Assembly (NCBI GenBank): GCA_934511335.1
Contig: CAKSWL010000129.1
Coordinates: forward strand, 1-6,431
DNA: 6,431 nt
Direction of reading: 5' to 3'
Source of the DNA: an uncultured Cloacibacillus sp.
GTDB taxonomy: Bacteria; Synergistota; Synergistia; Synergistales; Synergistaceae
The notes under the pieces were generated by a model. It was not told the origin of the DNA and searched no databases. It worked only from the letters and a program-made list of their open reading frames with translations. The position numbers and the translations under genes were made by a program. Below are positions 1 to 6,249 of the stretch, piece by piece; position 1 is the stretch's first letter; every line of letters starts with the position of its first letter.

Positions 1-1
1 C

Positions 2-205
2 CTCACGGAGGACGTGCCCTTCCTTTTGGCGCCTCTTTCGGAAATGGGCGGTATGGCTAATGTACCTACGCCTACTATTTACGCGATAATACAACTCGCG
101 GGAATAATAAATCAGACAAATTACATGGATTGCGCAAGAGGGCTAAGCTCGATGGGCTTAAAAGATATGTCCCGCGATGAGGTCATAAACCTCGTCCAAG
201 GATGA
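2..205 (+). CDS. Opine (octopine/nopaline-type) dehydrogenase, C-terminal fragment
   Basis: This is the 3' end of a gene that begins before the window; about 67 residues and a TGA stop are visible. The visible start, LTEDVPF, followed by APLSEMGG, NVPTPTIYAII and a closing RGLSSMGL, resembles the C-terminal helical domain of the NAD/NADP octopine/nopaline dehydrogenase family. In that family the TEDVP-type segment lies in the substrate domain and the last helices end in a 'GR(T/S)L..LGL' style. Such enzymes reductively join an amino acid to a 2-oxo acid, or oxidatively split the product, in the cytoplasm. The Rossmann domain is outside the window, so cofactor and substrate cannot be judged. 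The stop lies 20 bases before the preferred start of the transporter gene and overlaps that gene's earlier ATG as ATGA, which points to one transcript. The family call is from a short fragment and is fairly but not fully secure. Confidence 0.72.
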   Translation, partial: LTEDVPFLLAPLSEMGGMANVPTPTIYAIIQLAGIINQTNYMDCARGLSSMGLKDMSRDEVINLVQG

Positions 206-212
206 CATCAAC

Positions 213-220
213 AGAGGTGA
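213..220 (+). promoter_or_regulatory. Ribosome binding site that favours ATG 226 for the transporter
   Basis: AGAGGTGA lies five bases before ATG 226 and matches the 3' part of the AGGAGGTGA consensus well. The earlier in-frame ATG at 202 has only AAGG directly abutting it, with no proper spacing. The site sits just after the stop of the upstream dehydrogenase, so ribosomes leaving that gene could reload here. Confidence 0.6.
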
Positions 221-225
221 AAGAT

Positions 226-1632
226 ATGTCAGGAAATAAACACCTATCGTTTAAGTTTAAGGTACCGCATACATATATACTTATTGCTTCTCTGATCATC
301 CTCGCGGCAATAGGAACATACCTGATCCCCGCCGGTGAATTTGATCGCGTCAAGGATGAGCGGACTGGGCGCACTTTGGTCATGCCGGGGACATTCCACC
401 ATGTAGAACAAAAACCCGTCGATCTCTTTGATGCCATAATGTCTCTTCCCAAAGGGCTGAACGAGGCGAGCGAAATAATCTTCTTCGTGCTGTTGGTCGG
501 CTCCGTATTCGGTATCATCAACTCCACCGGCACCATCAATCGCGTGATAAGCAGAGCCGTTATAAAATTGGAAGGGCGCGAGCATTTTCTTGTTCCGGCC
601 GCGATGCTTGTAATCGCGACCGGAGGCGCCACGTTCGGGATGGCGGAAGAGTCGCTGATATTCATCCCGCTGGCGGCGGCGATAGCCAAAGGCGTGGGCT
701 ACGACGCGGTGGTGGGGGTCGCCATGATCTATCTGGGCGCTTATGTCGGCTATACCGCCGGCCCGCTGAACCCTTTCAACACCGGCATCGCCCAAGGCAT
801 CGCCGAGCTGCCTCTTTTTTCCGGCATGACGTTCAGATTTGGCTGCATGTTTCTCTTCTACATCCTCATTTGGTGGTGGATCATGCGCTATGCCAAAATG
901 GTGAAAAAATATCCTACGAAGAGCCTTGTATATGACGCCGCTTCACCGGAAACTTCCGAGGTCATTTTTGACGAAACTCCTCTCAGCGGAAGAGATTTCT
1001 CCATCCTCGCCGTTATCTTCCTTGGCTTTGCGTGGCTTGCGTGGGGTGTGATCAAAAAAGGATATTATCTTCAGGAGATAATTACGATCTTCCTCATAAT
1101 GGGTATCGTGTGCGGAGTAATCGGACGTCTCAAAGCTGAACAAATAGCGGAAAATTTCGTGACCGGCGCAAAAGATATGGTTTTTACCGCCATCTGCATC
1201 GGGCTTGCGAGGGCGATCGTCGTCGTACTAAACAGCGGGGATATCATGGATTCGGTCATCAACGCGATGGCGACGGTCGTCGGCTGGCTGCCGGCGAGTA
1301 TATCCGCCGTGGGTATGCTTCTTGTGCAGACCGCGCTGAATTTCATATTCGCCTCCGGCTCCGGCCAGGCCGCGACGACGATGCCGATTTTAGCTCCGCT
1401 TGGCGACATCCTCGGAGTCACGCGCCAGGTATCGGTGCTGGCATTCCAGTTCGGCGACGGGATAACGAACGCCATTTCTCCCATTCAACCGACACTTATG
1501 GCCGCGATCGGGCTTGCCGGCGTCACGTATGAAAAATGGGTAAAGTTCGTATGGCCGGTCATGGTTTCGTGGACTTTGCTGGCGGCCTGCTTGTTAGTTG
1601 TCGCAACAATGATAAAACTAGGCCCTTTCTAA
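226..1632 (+). CDS. YfcC-family (DcuC/ArcD-like) membrane transporter
   Basis: This is a polytopic inner-membrane permease, 468 residues from ATG 226 or 476 from the in-frame ATG 202. The later start is chosen for its ribosome binding site. The N-terminus FKVPHTYILI leads into the first membrane helix (about 15-34), followed by YLIPAGEFDRV. This opening, the GGATFGMAEES motif (about 133-143), the NPFNTGIAQGIAELPLFSG segment (about 182-200) and the SGSGQAATTMPILAPL region (about 377-392), ending near FGDGITNAISP, are the hallmarks of the YfcC family in the C4-dicarboxylate anaerobic carrier group. A charged cytoplasmic loop (about 221-258) separates the two halves. Family members are thought to carry dicarboxylates, amino acids or similar anions, and the substrate here cannot be read from sequence. 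The position directly after an opine dehydrogenase suggests that it imports or exports the substrate or product of that enzyme. Length is normal and no frame break is seen. Confidence 0.88.
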   Translation: MSGNKHLSFKFKVPHTYILIASLIILAAIGTYLIPAGEFDRVKDERTGRTLVMPGTFHHVEQKPVDLFDAIMSLPKGLNEASEIIFFVLLVGSVFGIINSTGTINRVISRAVIKLEGREHFLVPAAMLVIATGGATFGMAEESLIFIPLAAAIAKGVGYDAVVGVAMIYLGAYVGYTAGPLNPFNTGIAQGIAELPLFSGMTFRFGCMFLFYILIWWWIMRYAKMVKKYPTKSLVYDAASPETSEVIFDETPLSGRDFSILAVIFLGFAWLAWGVIKKGYYLQEIITIFLIMGIVCGVIGRLKAEQIAENFVTGAKDMVFTAICIGLARAIVVVLNSGDIMDSVINAMATVVGWLPASISAVGMLLVQTALNFIFASGSGQAATTMPILAPLGDILGVTRQVSVLAFQFGDGITNAISPIQPTLMAAIGLAGVTYEKWVKFVWPVMVSWTLLAACLLVVATMIKLGPF

Positions 1633-1725
1633 ATCCCGTAACGGCGAAAATCGCTTAGACGCACAACGTCAAATTAAAACATAACGATTTGCAATACAAA
1701 ATACAACATAACGGAGGTTTTTACA
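1633..1725 (+). promoter_or_regulatory. 93-bp leader before the OCD-family gene, with ribosome binding site and a 9-bp direct repeat
   Basis: This AT-rich spacer ends in GGAGGT (1713-1718), seven bases before ATG 1726, a strong ribosome binding site. The nonamer AACATAACG occurs twice (1678-1686 and 1705-1713), 27 bases apart start to start; the second copy touches the ribosome binding site. Two tiny inverted repeats, GCGA/TCGC (1644-1654) and GACG/CGTC (1658-1670), are too short to call a terminator. No convincing -35/-10 pair was found, so read-through from the transporter gene is the simplest reading. Confidence 0.35.
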
Positions 1726-2745
1726 ATGCCCTGCAAATTAATCAACGCCGCTGCCGTACAAGAACTGCTCTCGATGAAAGATACCGTCGACGCGTGTGAG
1801 ACCGCATTTCGCGATTGGGGAAATAACGAGGTCGTATGCCCTACTAAGGTGACTTTGGAATTGGGCGAGGACGCCGAGTGGCCCCCGTATAAAAACGGAC
1901 TCAACGGCATGCCGGCGTATATACACAGCATGAAGAGCGCGGGTATCAAGTGCGTCGGAGGTTCTTTGAACAATCCCTCGTGGGGGCTTCCTTACATAAT
2001 CGCGCTGATATTGCTCTTCGATCCTGAGACCGGCGTATTTCGCTGCGTGATGGACGGAGAGCAGATAACAAATTACCGCACGGGCGCGCAGGCTGCCGTA
2101 GCCGCCAAATACATGACTGACAAGAAGAAAATACGTCTGGGGATCTTCGGGGCCGGCGCTCAGGGACGCACGCAGCTGATGGCGTTCGCCGAAGTTTTTG
2201 AAATAGAGGAAGCCGTAGTATACGACATCAGCGACGAAGCGATAAAAAAATATATCGCCGAGATGGCGCCGAAAACAAATATAAAAATCACCGCAGCGGA
2301 CGCCCCCGAAAAAGTATTCGATAGAACCGATATCATCGTCTCGGTTACGCACGCCAAAAACAAGTTTATCAAAAACGACTGGTTCAAAGCCGGACAGATC
2401 ATATTCCCGATGGGATCGTTCACCGAATGCGAAGACGAGCTGCTCTTGTCCGCTGACAGAGTTTTCGTCGATTCGATAGGGCAGACCCTTCACAGAGGCG
2501 CGCTGAAAAATATCGTCGATAACGGCAAATTCAACAAAGAGATGATAACCGCTACGATCGGCGAATTGGTGGCCGGCAAAGCCGACGGACACATCAAAGA
2601 GGGCGAAAAAATCGTCTGCGTTCCCATCGGCACCGGCGCTATGGACGTGGCCGTGGCTACGAAGGTCTACGAAAAAGCGAAAGCACTCGGACTTGGGAGC
2701 TCCTTCGTCTTTAATGATGACACCGAGGTTGAACCCAAACGCTAA
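1726..2745 (+). CDS. Ornithine cyclodeaminase/mu-crystallin family NAD(P)-dependent enzyme, probably not a cyclodeaminase
   Basis: A cytoplasmic 339-residue protein of normal family length. It has a split substrate domain around a Rossmann fold. Visible family landmarks are GIKCVGG with Lys75 and NYRTGAQAAVAAKYM with Arg118 (the substrate-carboxylate binding pair), the dinucleotide loop GAGAQG (142-147), an acidic Asp167 at the end of the next strand (suggesting NAD over NADP), and the C-terminal IGTGAMDVAVATKVYE (301-316). In true ornithine cyclodeaminases a GGDCPGKTEL-type motif supplies the catalytic Asp. Here the aligned stretch is MGSFTECEDEL (229-239), with Phe232 in place of that Asp. 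Other family members are alanine dehydrogenases, ketimine reductases and opine-like dehydrogenases such as SbnB, and one of these activities fits better. The neighbours (opine dehydrogenase, transporter, RidA) also suggest imine chemistry on an amino acid. The family is secure; the substrate is unknown. Confidence 0.85.
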   Translation: MPCKLINAAAVQELLSMKDTVDACETAFRDWGNNEVVCPTKVTLELGEDAEWPPYKNGLNGMPAYIHSMKSAGIKCVGGSLNNPSWGLPYIIALILLFDPETGVFRCVMDGEQITNYRTGAQAAVAAKYMTDKKKIRLGIFGAGAQGRTQLMAFAEVFEIEEAVVYDISDEAIKKYIAEMAPKTNIKITAADAPEKVFDRTDIIVSVTHAKNKFIKNDWFKAGQIIFPMGSFTECEDELLLSADRVFVDSIGQTLHRGALKNIVDNGKFNKEMITATIGELVAGKADGHIKEGEKIVCVPIGTGAMDVAVATKVYEKAKALGLGSSFVFNDDTEVEPKR

Positions 2746-2762
2746 ATTTCGCTATGCAAACG

Positions 2763-2793
2763 GCGGCCGGGAATGCGAGACATTTCCGGCCGC
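2763..2793 (+). terminator. Strong hairpin after the OCD-family gene, possible attenuator or terminator
   Basis: The left arm (2763-2774) and right arm (2782-2793) form a 12-bp stem with a single G-U pair and a seven-base loop. It starts 17 bases after the upstream stop. The sequence after the stem is only ATTTAC, a weak U-tract, so complete termination is doubtful. Partial termination or protection of the upstream mRNA 3' end are both reasonable roles. Confidence 0.5.
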
Positions 2794-2803
2794 ATTTACA
2801 GGC

Positions 2804-2832
2804 TTGCAGCAATAACAAACCGCTCATTATAT
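2804..2832 (+). promoter_or_regulatory. Weak candidate promoter for the decarboxylase beta-subunit gene
   Basis: TTGCAG (2804-2809) and an AT-rich CATTATAT (2825-2832) lie about 15-17 bases apart, just after the hairpin and 26 bases before the start codon. Each matches the sigma-70 consensus at only about half the positions. The call rests mostly on location: a new start would be expected if the preceding hairpin stops transcription. Confidence 0.22.
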
Positions 2833-2857
2833 TTCTCCGTAGGGATGTGACAAGAAG

Positions 2858-3985
2858 ATGACGCTTTTCATCGAGACATTTAAGGCAATAACGCCGGATA
2901 ACCTTGTAATGATCGGGGTCGGGGGATTGCTGATGTACCTGGCGATAAAAAAGGAGTTTGAACCCAACCTGCTGCTTCCGATGGGATTTGGCACGATACT
3001 GGTCAACCTGCCGCTCTCTTCCGCTCTGGACCAAATCGCGGGCGGAAAAGTTGTGGAAGGCGCGCTCTCGATGTTATTCAAAATGGGCATCGCGACGGAG
3101 ATAATGCCGCTGCTTATTCTGATAGCGGTCGGGGCGATGTGCGATTTCACCCCGCTGCTCGCAAATCCCAAAGTATTCCTCTTTGGTTTGACGGCGCAGG
3201 CGGGGATATTCCTCACGATGGGGCTCGCTTTATTCTGCGGCTATAATGTATACGAAGCCGCGTCGATAGGCATTATCGGCGCCGCCGACGGCCCGACCTC
3301 CATCTATGTCTCAACGCGGTTCGCGCCCAATCTGCTCGGCCCCATATCCGTGGCCGCATACACCTATATGGCTCTCGTCCCGTTAATACAACCGCCGGTG
3401 ATCATGGCGCTGACAACGGCAAAAGAGCGGCGTATAAAAATGGCATACGCGCCCAACAGCGTGTCAAAAAACAAACTGATATTATTCCCCATATTGGTAA
3501 CGATATTTGGCGGCATCGTGGCCCCCGCATCAGTGGCACTGCTCGGCTTCGTCATGTTCGGCAACCTGTTGAGAGTCAGCGGCGTAACAGACCGTCTCTC
3601 AAACGCAGCGCAAAACGAGCTTGCGAACATCGTCACCATTCTGCTTGGCTTCTCCATCGCCGCGACAATGACGGGAGAAAAATTTGTGAATGCAGGCACG
3701 CTCGTCATAATCTCAATGGGGCTGGCGGCGTTCGTACTCGACACAGCCAGCGGCGTACTGACGGCAAAGCTGTTCAACATATTTTTGCCGGAGAACAGGC
3801 GCATAAACCCGATGATCGGAGCCGCTGGAATATCGGCCTTCCCCATGTCCGCCAGAACGATACAGCGGATGGGGCAAAAAGCCGACTCCAACAACCACCT
3901 GCTGATGCATGCCGTGGGAGCAAACGTTGCAGGACAGATAGGCTCCGTGCTGGCCGGCGGCATCCTCCTGGCATATCTCGGCTAG
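2858..3985 (+). CDS. oadB: Sodium ion-translocating decarboxylase, beta subunit (OadB/GcdB/MmdB family)
   Basis: An integral membrane protein of 375 residues, the usual size of the compact beta subunits of glutaconyl-CoA and methylmalonyl-CoA decarboxylases. In the complex this subunit decarboxylates carboxybiotin and pumps Na+ outward. Landmarks are the GAADGPTSIY motif (141-150) with the conserved membrane Asp144, the AYTYMALVPLIQPP helix (167-180), and the C-terminal GANVAGQIGSVLAGG (354-368). The equivalent regions in the Klebsiella oxaloacetate decarboxylase beta subunit bear on Na+ handling. Hydrophobic segments run through most of the chain, with a basic loop around KERRIKMAY (189-197). 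ATG 2858 has only a poor upstream AGGG/AAGAAG match, so translation may be modest. No alpha (carboxyltransferase), gamma, delta or biotin-carrier gene is in view, so the partner substrate cannot be named; oadB is used here as a family label. Confidence 0.9.
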   Translation: MTLFIETFKAITPDNLVMIGVGGLLMYLAIKKEFEPNLLLPMGFGTILVNLPLSSALDQIAGGKVVEGALSMLFKMGIATEIMPLLILIAVGAMCDFTPLLANPKVFLFGLTAQAGIFLTMGLALFCGYNVYEAASIGIIGAADGPTSIYVSTRFAPNLLGPISVAAYTYMALVPLIQPPVIMALTTAKERRIKMAYAPNSVSKNKLILFPILVTIFGGIVAPASVALLGFVMFGNLLRVSGVTDRLSNAAQNELANIVTILLGFSIAATMTGEKFVNAGTLVIISMGLAAFVLDTASGVLTAKLFNIFLPENRRINPMIGAAGISAFPMSARTIQRMGQKADSNNHLLMHAVGANVAGQIGSVLAGGILLAYLG

Positions 3986-4020
3986 CGCAGATCATCATCA
4001 CGTCCGCATAACTATTTTTG

Positions 4021-4026
4021 AGGAGG
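4021..4026 (+). promoter_or_regulatory. Consensus ribosome binding site of ridA
   Basis: A perfect AGGAGG lies seven bases before ATG 4034. It is much stronger than the site of the preceding membrane gene, so the RidA protein may be made at higher levels from the same message. Confidence 0.7.
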
Positions 4027-4033
4027 AAAACAG

Positions 4034-4426
4034 ATGGCCCGCAAAGTGGTAAATTGTGACAAAGCGCCGCCGGCGATCGGATCTTACAGTCAGGGAGTAT
4101 GGGCTGGGGATTTATTATTTCTGACCGGCGTATGCGGCGCGGATGCCGAAAGCGGCGAAATTCTCGGCGGCGGCGATATACGCGCTGAGACAAAAGCGGC
4201 TATGGAAACGGCAAAAGCGATGCTTGAGTCGGAGGGGCTTACTTTCGATAACGTCGTGAACGCGCGAATTTATATCACAAACTTTGATGATTTTAAAAAA
4301 ATGGACGAAGTATATAGAAGCTACTTCACAGCGCCTTATCCTGCGAGAGCGACCGTTGAAACGGCGAAACTTGCCGACGGCGCGCATGTGGAAATAGTAT
4401 TTGTCGCGTATAAAGAGCGGCAATAA
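4034..4426 (+). CDS. ridA: RidA (YjgF/YER057c/UK114) family enamine/imine deaminase
   Basis: A small soluble cytoplasmic protein of 130 residues, typical for a family that forms trimers with active sites between subunits. RidA enzymes hydrolyse reactive enamines and imines, such as 2-aminoacrylate, to the keto acid and ammonia, which protects PLP enzymes. Visible family features are APPAIGSYSQG (11-21) with Tyr18, GDIRAETKAAMETAKAML (47-64), and PYPARATVE (101-109) with Arg105, the arginine that binds the substrate carboxylate and falls at the same number as in enteric RidA. DGAHVEI (115-121) with Glu120 completes the set. The common SGQ-type strand is LTGVCG here (30-35), a mild departure. 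It is the last gene of the plus-strand run, 48 bases after the beta-subunit gene, and would fit removal of imines formed by the neighbouring dehydrogenases. The family is sure; the physiological substrate is inferred. Confidence 0.93.
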   Translation: MARKVVNCDKAPPAIGSYSQGVWAGDLLFLTGVCGADAESGEILGGGDIRAETKAAMETAKAMLESEGLTFDNVVNARIYITNFDDFKKMDEVYRSYFTAPYPARATVETAKLADGAHVEIVFVAYKERQ

Positions 4427-4537
4427 ACCCGCCGCGCCGCAGCCTGCGCTTGAGGTTTTGCCTTTGTCTTCGTTAATCAGGCGATAGTTGGGATCGTAAG
4501 TCCTTGATATGACAGGGTTTATGCTATATCATCATTG

Positions 4538-4591
4538 AAAACGGCGTCTGTTTGACGGAATAGCGAAGGAAAAAGAGACCGCAGCCGTTTT
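4538..4591. terminator. Bidirectional-type hairpin between the convergent genes
   Basis: AAAACGGC (4538-4545) pairs with GCCGTTTT (4584-4591). The stem continues inward as GTCT (4546-4549) with AGAC (4576-4579) across a four-base bulge, CGCA. The loop is about 26 bases. A-runs on one arm give T-runs on both strands, the layout of a shared terminator for convergent genes. It could serve ridA on plus and the serine dehydratase on minus. The long loop and bulge lower confidence. Confidence 0.45.
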
Positions 4592-4616
4592 AGCCACGCA
4601 AAGCGATATGACGCGA

Positions 4617-4663
4617 CCGGCGCGGTTGGAGGAGATTTTCCCAGCGCCGCGCCGGCTGTTTTT
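4617..4663 (+). terminator. Rho-independent-type terminator on the plus strand
   Basis: CCGGCGCGG (4617-4625) and CCGCGCCGG (4647-4655) form a perfect 9-bp GC stem around a 21-base loop, followed by CTGTTTTT. The T-run exists only on plus, so it should stop transcription coming from ridA before it enters the opposing gene. It lies about 190 bases after the ridA stop and 15 bases before the end of the serine dehydratase gene. Confidence 0.55.
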
Positions 4664-4677
4664 CAGTAATTCAGCTT

Positions 4678-6249
4678 TCAACGATTCTTAAGTTTCTCCA
4701 GCAGCTTCAGCGCCGCCGGGCTTTTGCCTAAGCCGCCGAAGGTGCAGCGCAGTTCCAGCGGCAGCTTGAGCCCGATATCGTACATCGCGGCGATCGTTTC
4801 GTCGAGCGGTATCACACGGTCATACCCGGCGAGCGCCATGTTTGCCGCGGCGACGGCGTTTGAAGCACCCATCACATTCTTGCCGAGACAGGGCACCTCG
4901 ACGCGGTTCGCCACCGGATCGCAGGCGAGCCCCGTGATGTTTTGCAGCGCCATCGCGGCGGCGTCGGCGCACTGCGCCGCGCTGCCGCCCATCAGCTGCG
5001 CCAGCCCCGCCGCCGCCATGCCGGAACCCGCGCCGCACTCCACCTGGCAGCCGCCCACCTCGGCGGCGAAGGTCGCACCCTCGGCGATAAAGATGCCGAC
5101 GAGCCCCGCTGCGAGCATCGCGCGCGTGATCTCTTCTTTCGGCCTGCCTAGCGCGAAGCCTGCACCGAGCAGCGTCCCAGGTAAACAGCCGCAGGAACCG
5201 GCGGTCGGCGCAGCGACGATGACCCCCATCGAGCTCTTCGTCTCCATGATCGCCGTGACCGATTTGATGATGTTGTTGAGTATATCGCAGGGTATGAGCG
5301 CGCCGCGTTCGCGCGCCGCCTCGATCATATAAGCCTGCGGGCCGAGTATCCGGTCGGCATACTCCGTACCCGCGAGGCCGTTCTTCAGCGCTCCCTCCAT
5401 AATATCGACGAGGGCGCCCATCTTCGCCACGGCCTCTTCCCGCGACGTGCCGCCGCGCGCAGCCTCATACTCCGCCGCCAGCTCCCACATCGCAAGCCCC
5501 CGCCCCTCGTTCCAGGCCAGCATCTCCGCCGCCGTCGAGAAGGGCACGGCGCAGCCCGCGCGTGAAAGCGTCGGCAGCATCGGCGCGATGAGCATGAACT
5601 CCGCCGCGCCGCATTCTCCGGCGACGGCGCGCAGCGCCTCCCCGTCGGGGGCCTGCGAATATTTCAGCGTCAGCAGCGCCGCGCCGCCGTTCTCCGCTAT
5701 CTGCGCAAACTCCGGCGCAGAGGCGGCGACGGCCGCCGAATCCCGCATCTTTTCCGCGCCGCGGGCCTCCGAGAACCTCGCCAGCACCTCGTAAAAATCA
5801 CCGCAGATTGAGACGGGGAAACCGTCGCAGCGCCACATCTCGATCATGCCGCCGCCGACTGAGACCCCCTCCCACAGATGGTGTTCGCCGCCGCGTCCCC
5901 AGACTTCCATACGGTAATTGTTCGGATGCGCCGCGCCATAATCGAAAATGCGAAATTCGACCTCGACGCCCGCCTCCTGCGCAAGAACCGCGTAGCGGTC
6001 GACATCCGGCTCCGTGATCTCCTTGCCGAGAATGCCGCAGACAAAGCCCATATCCGTGCCGTGCCCGTCGTGCGAGGCGGCGAGCGAGCCATTCACGTCA
6101 AAATCGACGATCACGCGCCGCGGCGCACCTCCGACAGACTGCCGCACGATCGAAGCGATACGCGCCGCCCCCGCGACATGCGAGCTCGACGGTCCGCGCA
6201 TCACTGGCCCAATGACGTCATTAAAAATACTTGCCGGCATCTTATCCAT
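4678..6249 (-). CDS. sdaA: L-serine dehydratase (ammonia-lyase), iron-sulfur-dependent, fused beta-alpha chain
   Basis: A cytoplasmic 523-residue enzyme converting L-serine to pyruvate and ammonia via 2-aminoacrylate on a [4Fe-4S] cluster. The N-terminal part (about 1-150) carries SIFNDVIGPVMRGPSSSH and the DGHGTDMGFVCGILG segment (61-75) of the beta subunit. Residues about 144-225, ending in ALLTLKYSQ and FMLIAPMLP, look like a degenerate ACT-type region. The alpha part follows, with MGVIVAAPTAGSCGCLPG (341-358), GGCQVECGAGSGMAAAG (399-415), LACDPV (441-446), EVPCLGKN (451-458) and MGASNA. Cys401, Cys443 and Cys454 are spaced 42 and 11 apart, as are the cluster ligands of the Legionella enzyme (343, 385, 396), so an active cluster is expected. 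Bacillus encodes beta and alpha separately; here they are one chain, longer than the 454-residue E. coli enzyme. GGGAGA about 11 bases upstream supports ATG 6249 over the Met at residue 4. Confidence 0.93.
   Translation of the reverse strand: MDKMPASIFNDVIGPVMRGPSSSHVAGAARIASIVRQSVGGAPRRVIVDFDVNGSLAASHDGHGTDMGFVCGILGKEITEPDVDRYAVLAQEAGVEVEFRIFDYGAAHPNNYRMEVWGRGGEHHLWEGVSVGGGMIEMWRCDGFPVSICGDFYEVLARFSEARGAEKMRDSAAVAASAPEFAQIAENGGAALLTLKYSQAPDGEALRAVAGECGAAEFMLIAPMLPTLSRAGCAVPFSTAAEMLAWNEGRGLAMWELAAEYEAARGGTSREEAVAKMGALVDIMEGALKNGLAGTEYADRILGPQAYMIEAARERGALIPCDILNNIIKSVTAIMETKSSMGVIVAAPTAGSCGCLPGTLLGAGFALGRPKEEITRAMLAAGLVGIFIAEGATFAAEVGGCQVECGAGSGMAAAGLAQLMGGSAAQCADAAAMALQNITGLACDPVANRVEVPCLGKNVMGASNAVAAANMALAGYDRVIPLDETIAAMYDIGLKLPLELRCTFGGLGKSPAALKLLEKLKNR

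Noticed and set aside
183..795. Minus-strand open frames opposite the transporter gene
   Set aside because: The plus-strand frame encodes clear YfcC-family motifs throughout; the opposite frames have no recognisable domains or ribosome binding sites.
1678..1713. 9-bp direct repeat as an insertion target duplication or operator pair
   Set aside because: It lies in low-complexity A-rich sequence with nothing mobile between the copies; reported only as part of the leader.
1738..2592. A 284-residue minus-strand open frame opposite the OCD-family gene
   Set aside because: It is long but Arg/Tyr/His-rich with no motifs, and the plus strand holds a full-length enzyme with nucleotide-binding and substrate residues.
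4430..4470. Short CGCA/TGCG inverted repeat followed by T-rich sequence right after ridA
   Set aside because: The stem is only four base pairs and the T-rich part is interrupted; the two downstream hairpins are far better terminators.
4480..4600. Possible glycine or other amino-acid riboswitch, prompted by a TCAGGC-like string and a purine-rich loop
   Set aside because: The conserved blocks of the glycine aptamer are not present in order, and the element lies downstream of both convergent genes, not in a leader.
4608..4691. A 27-codon plus-strand frame through the terminator region
   Set aside because: It has no ribosome binding site, crosses the terminator stem and runs into the opposing gene.
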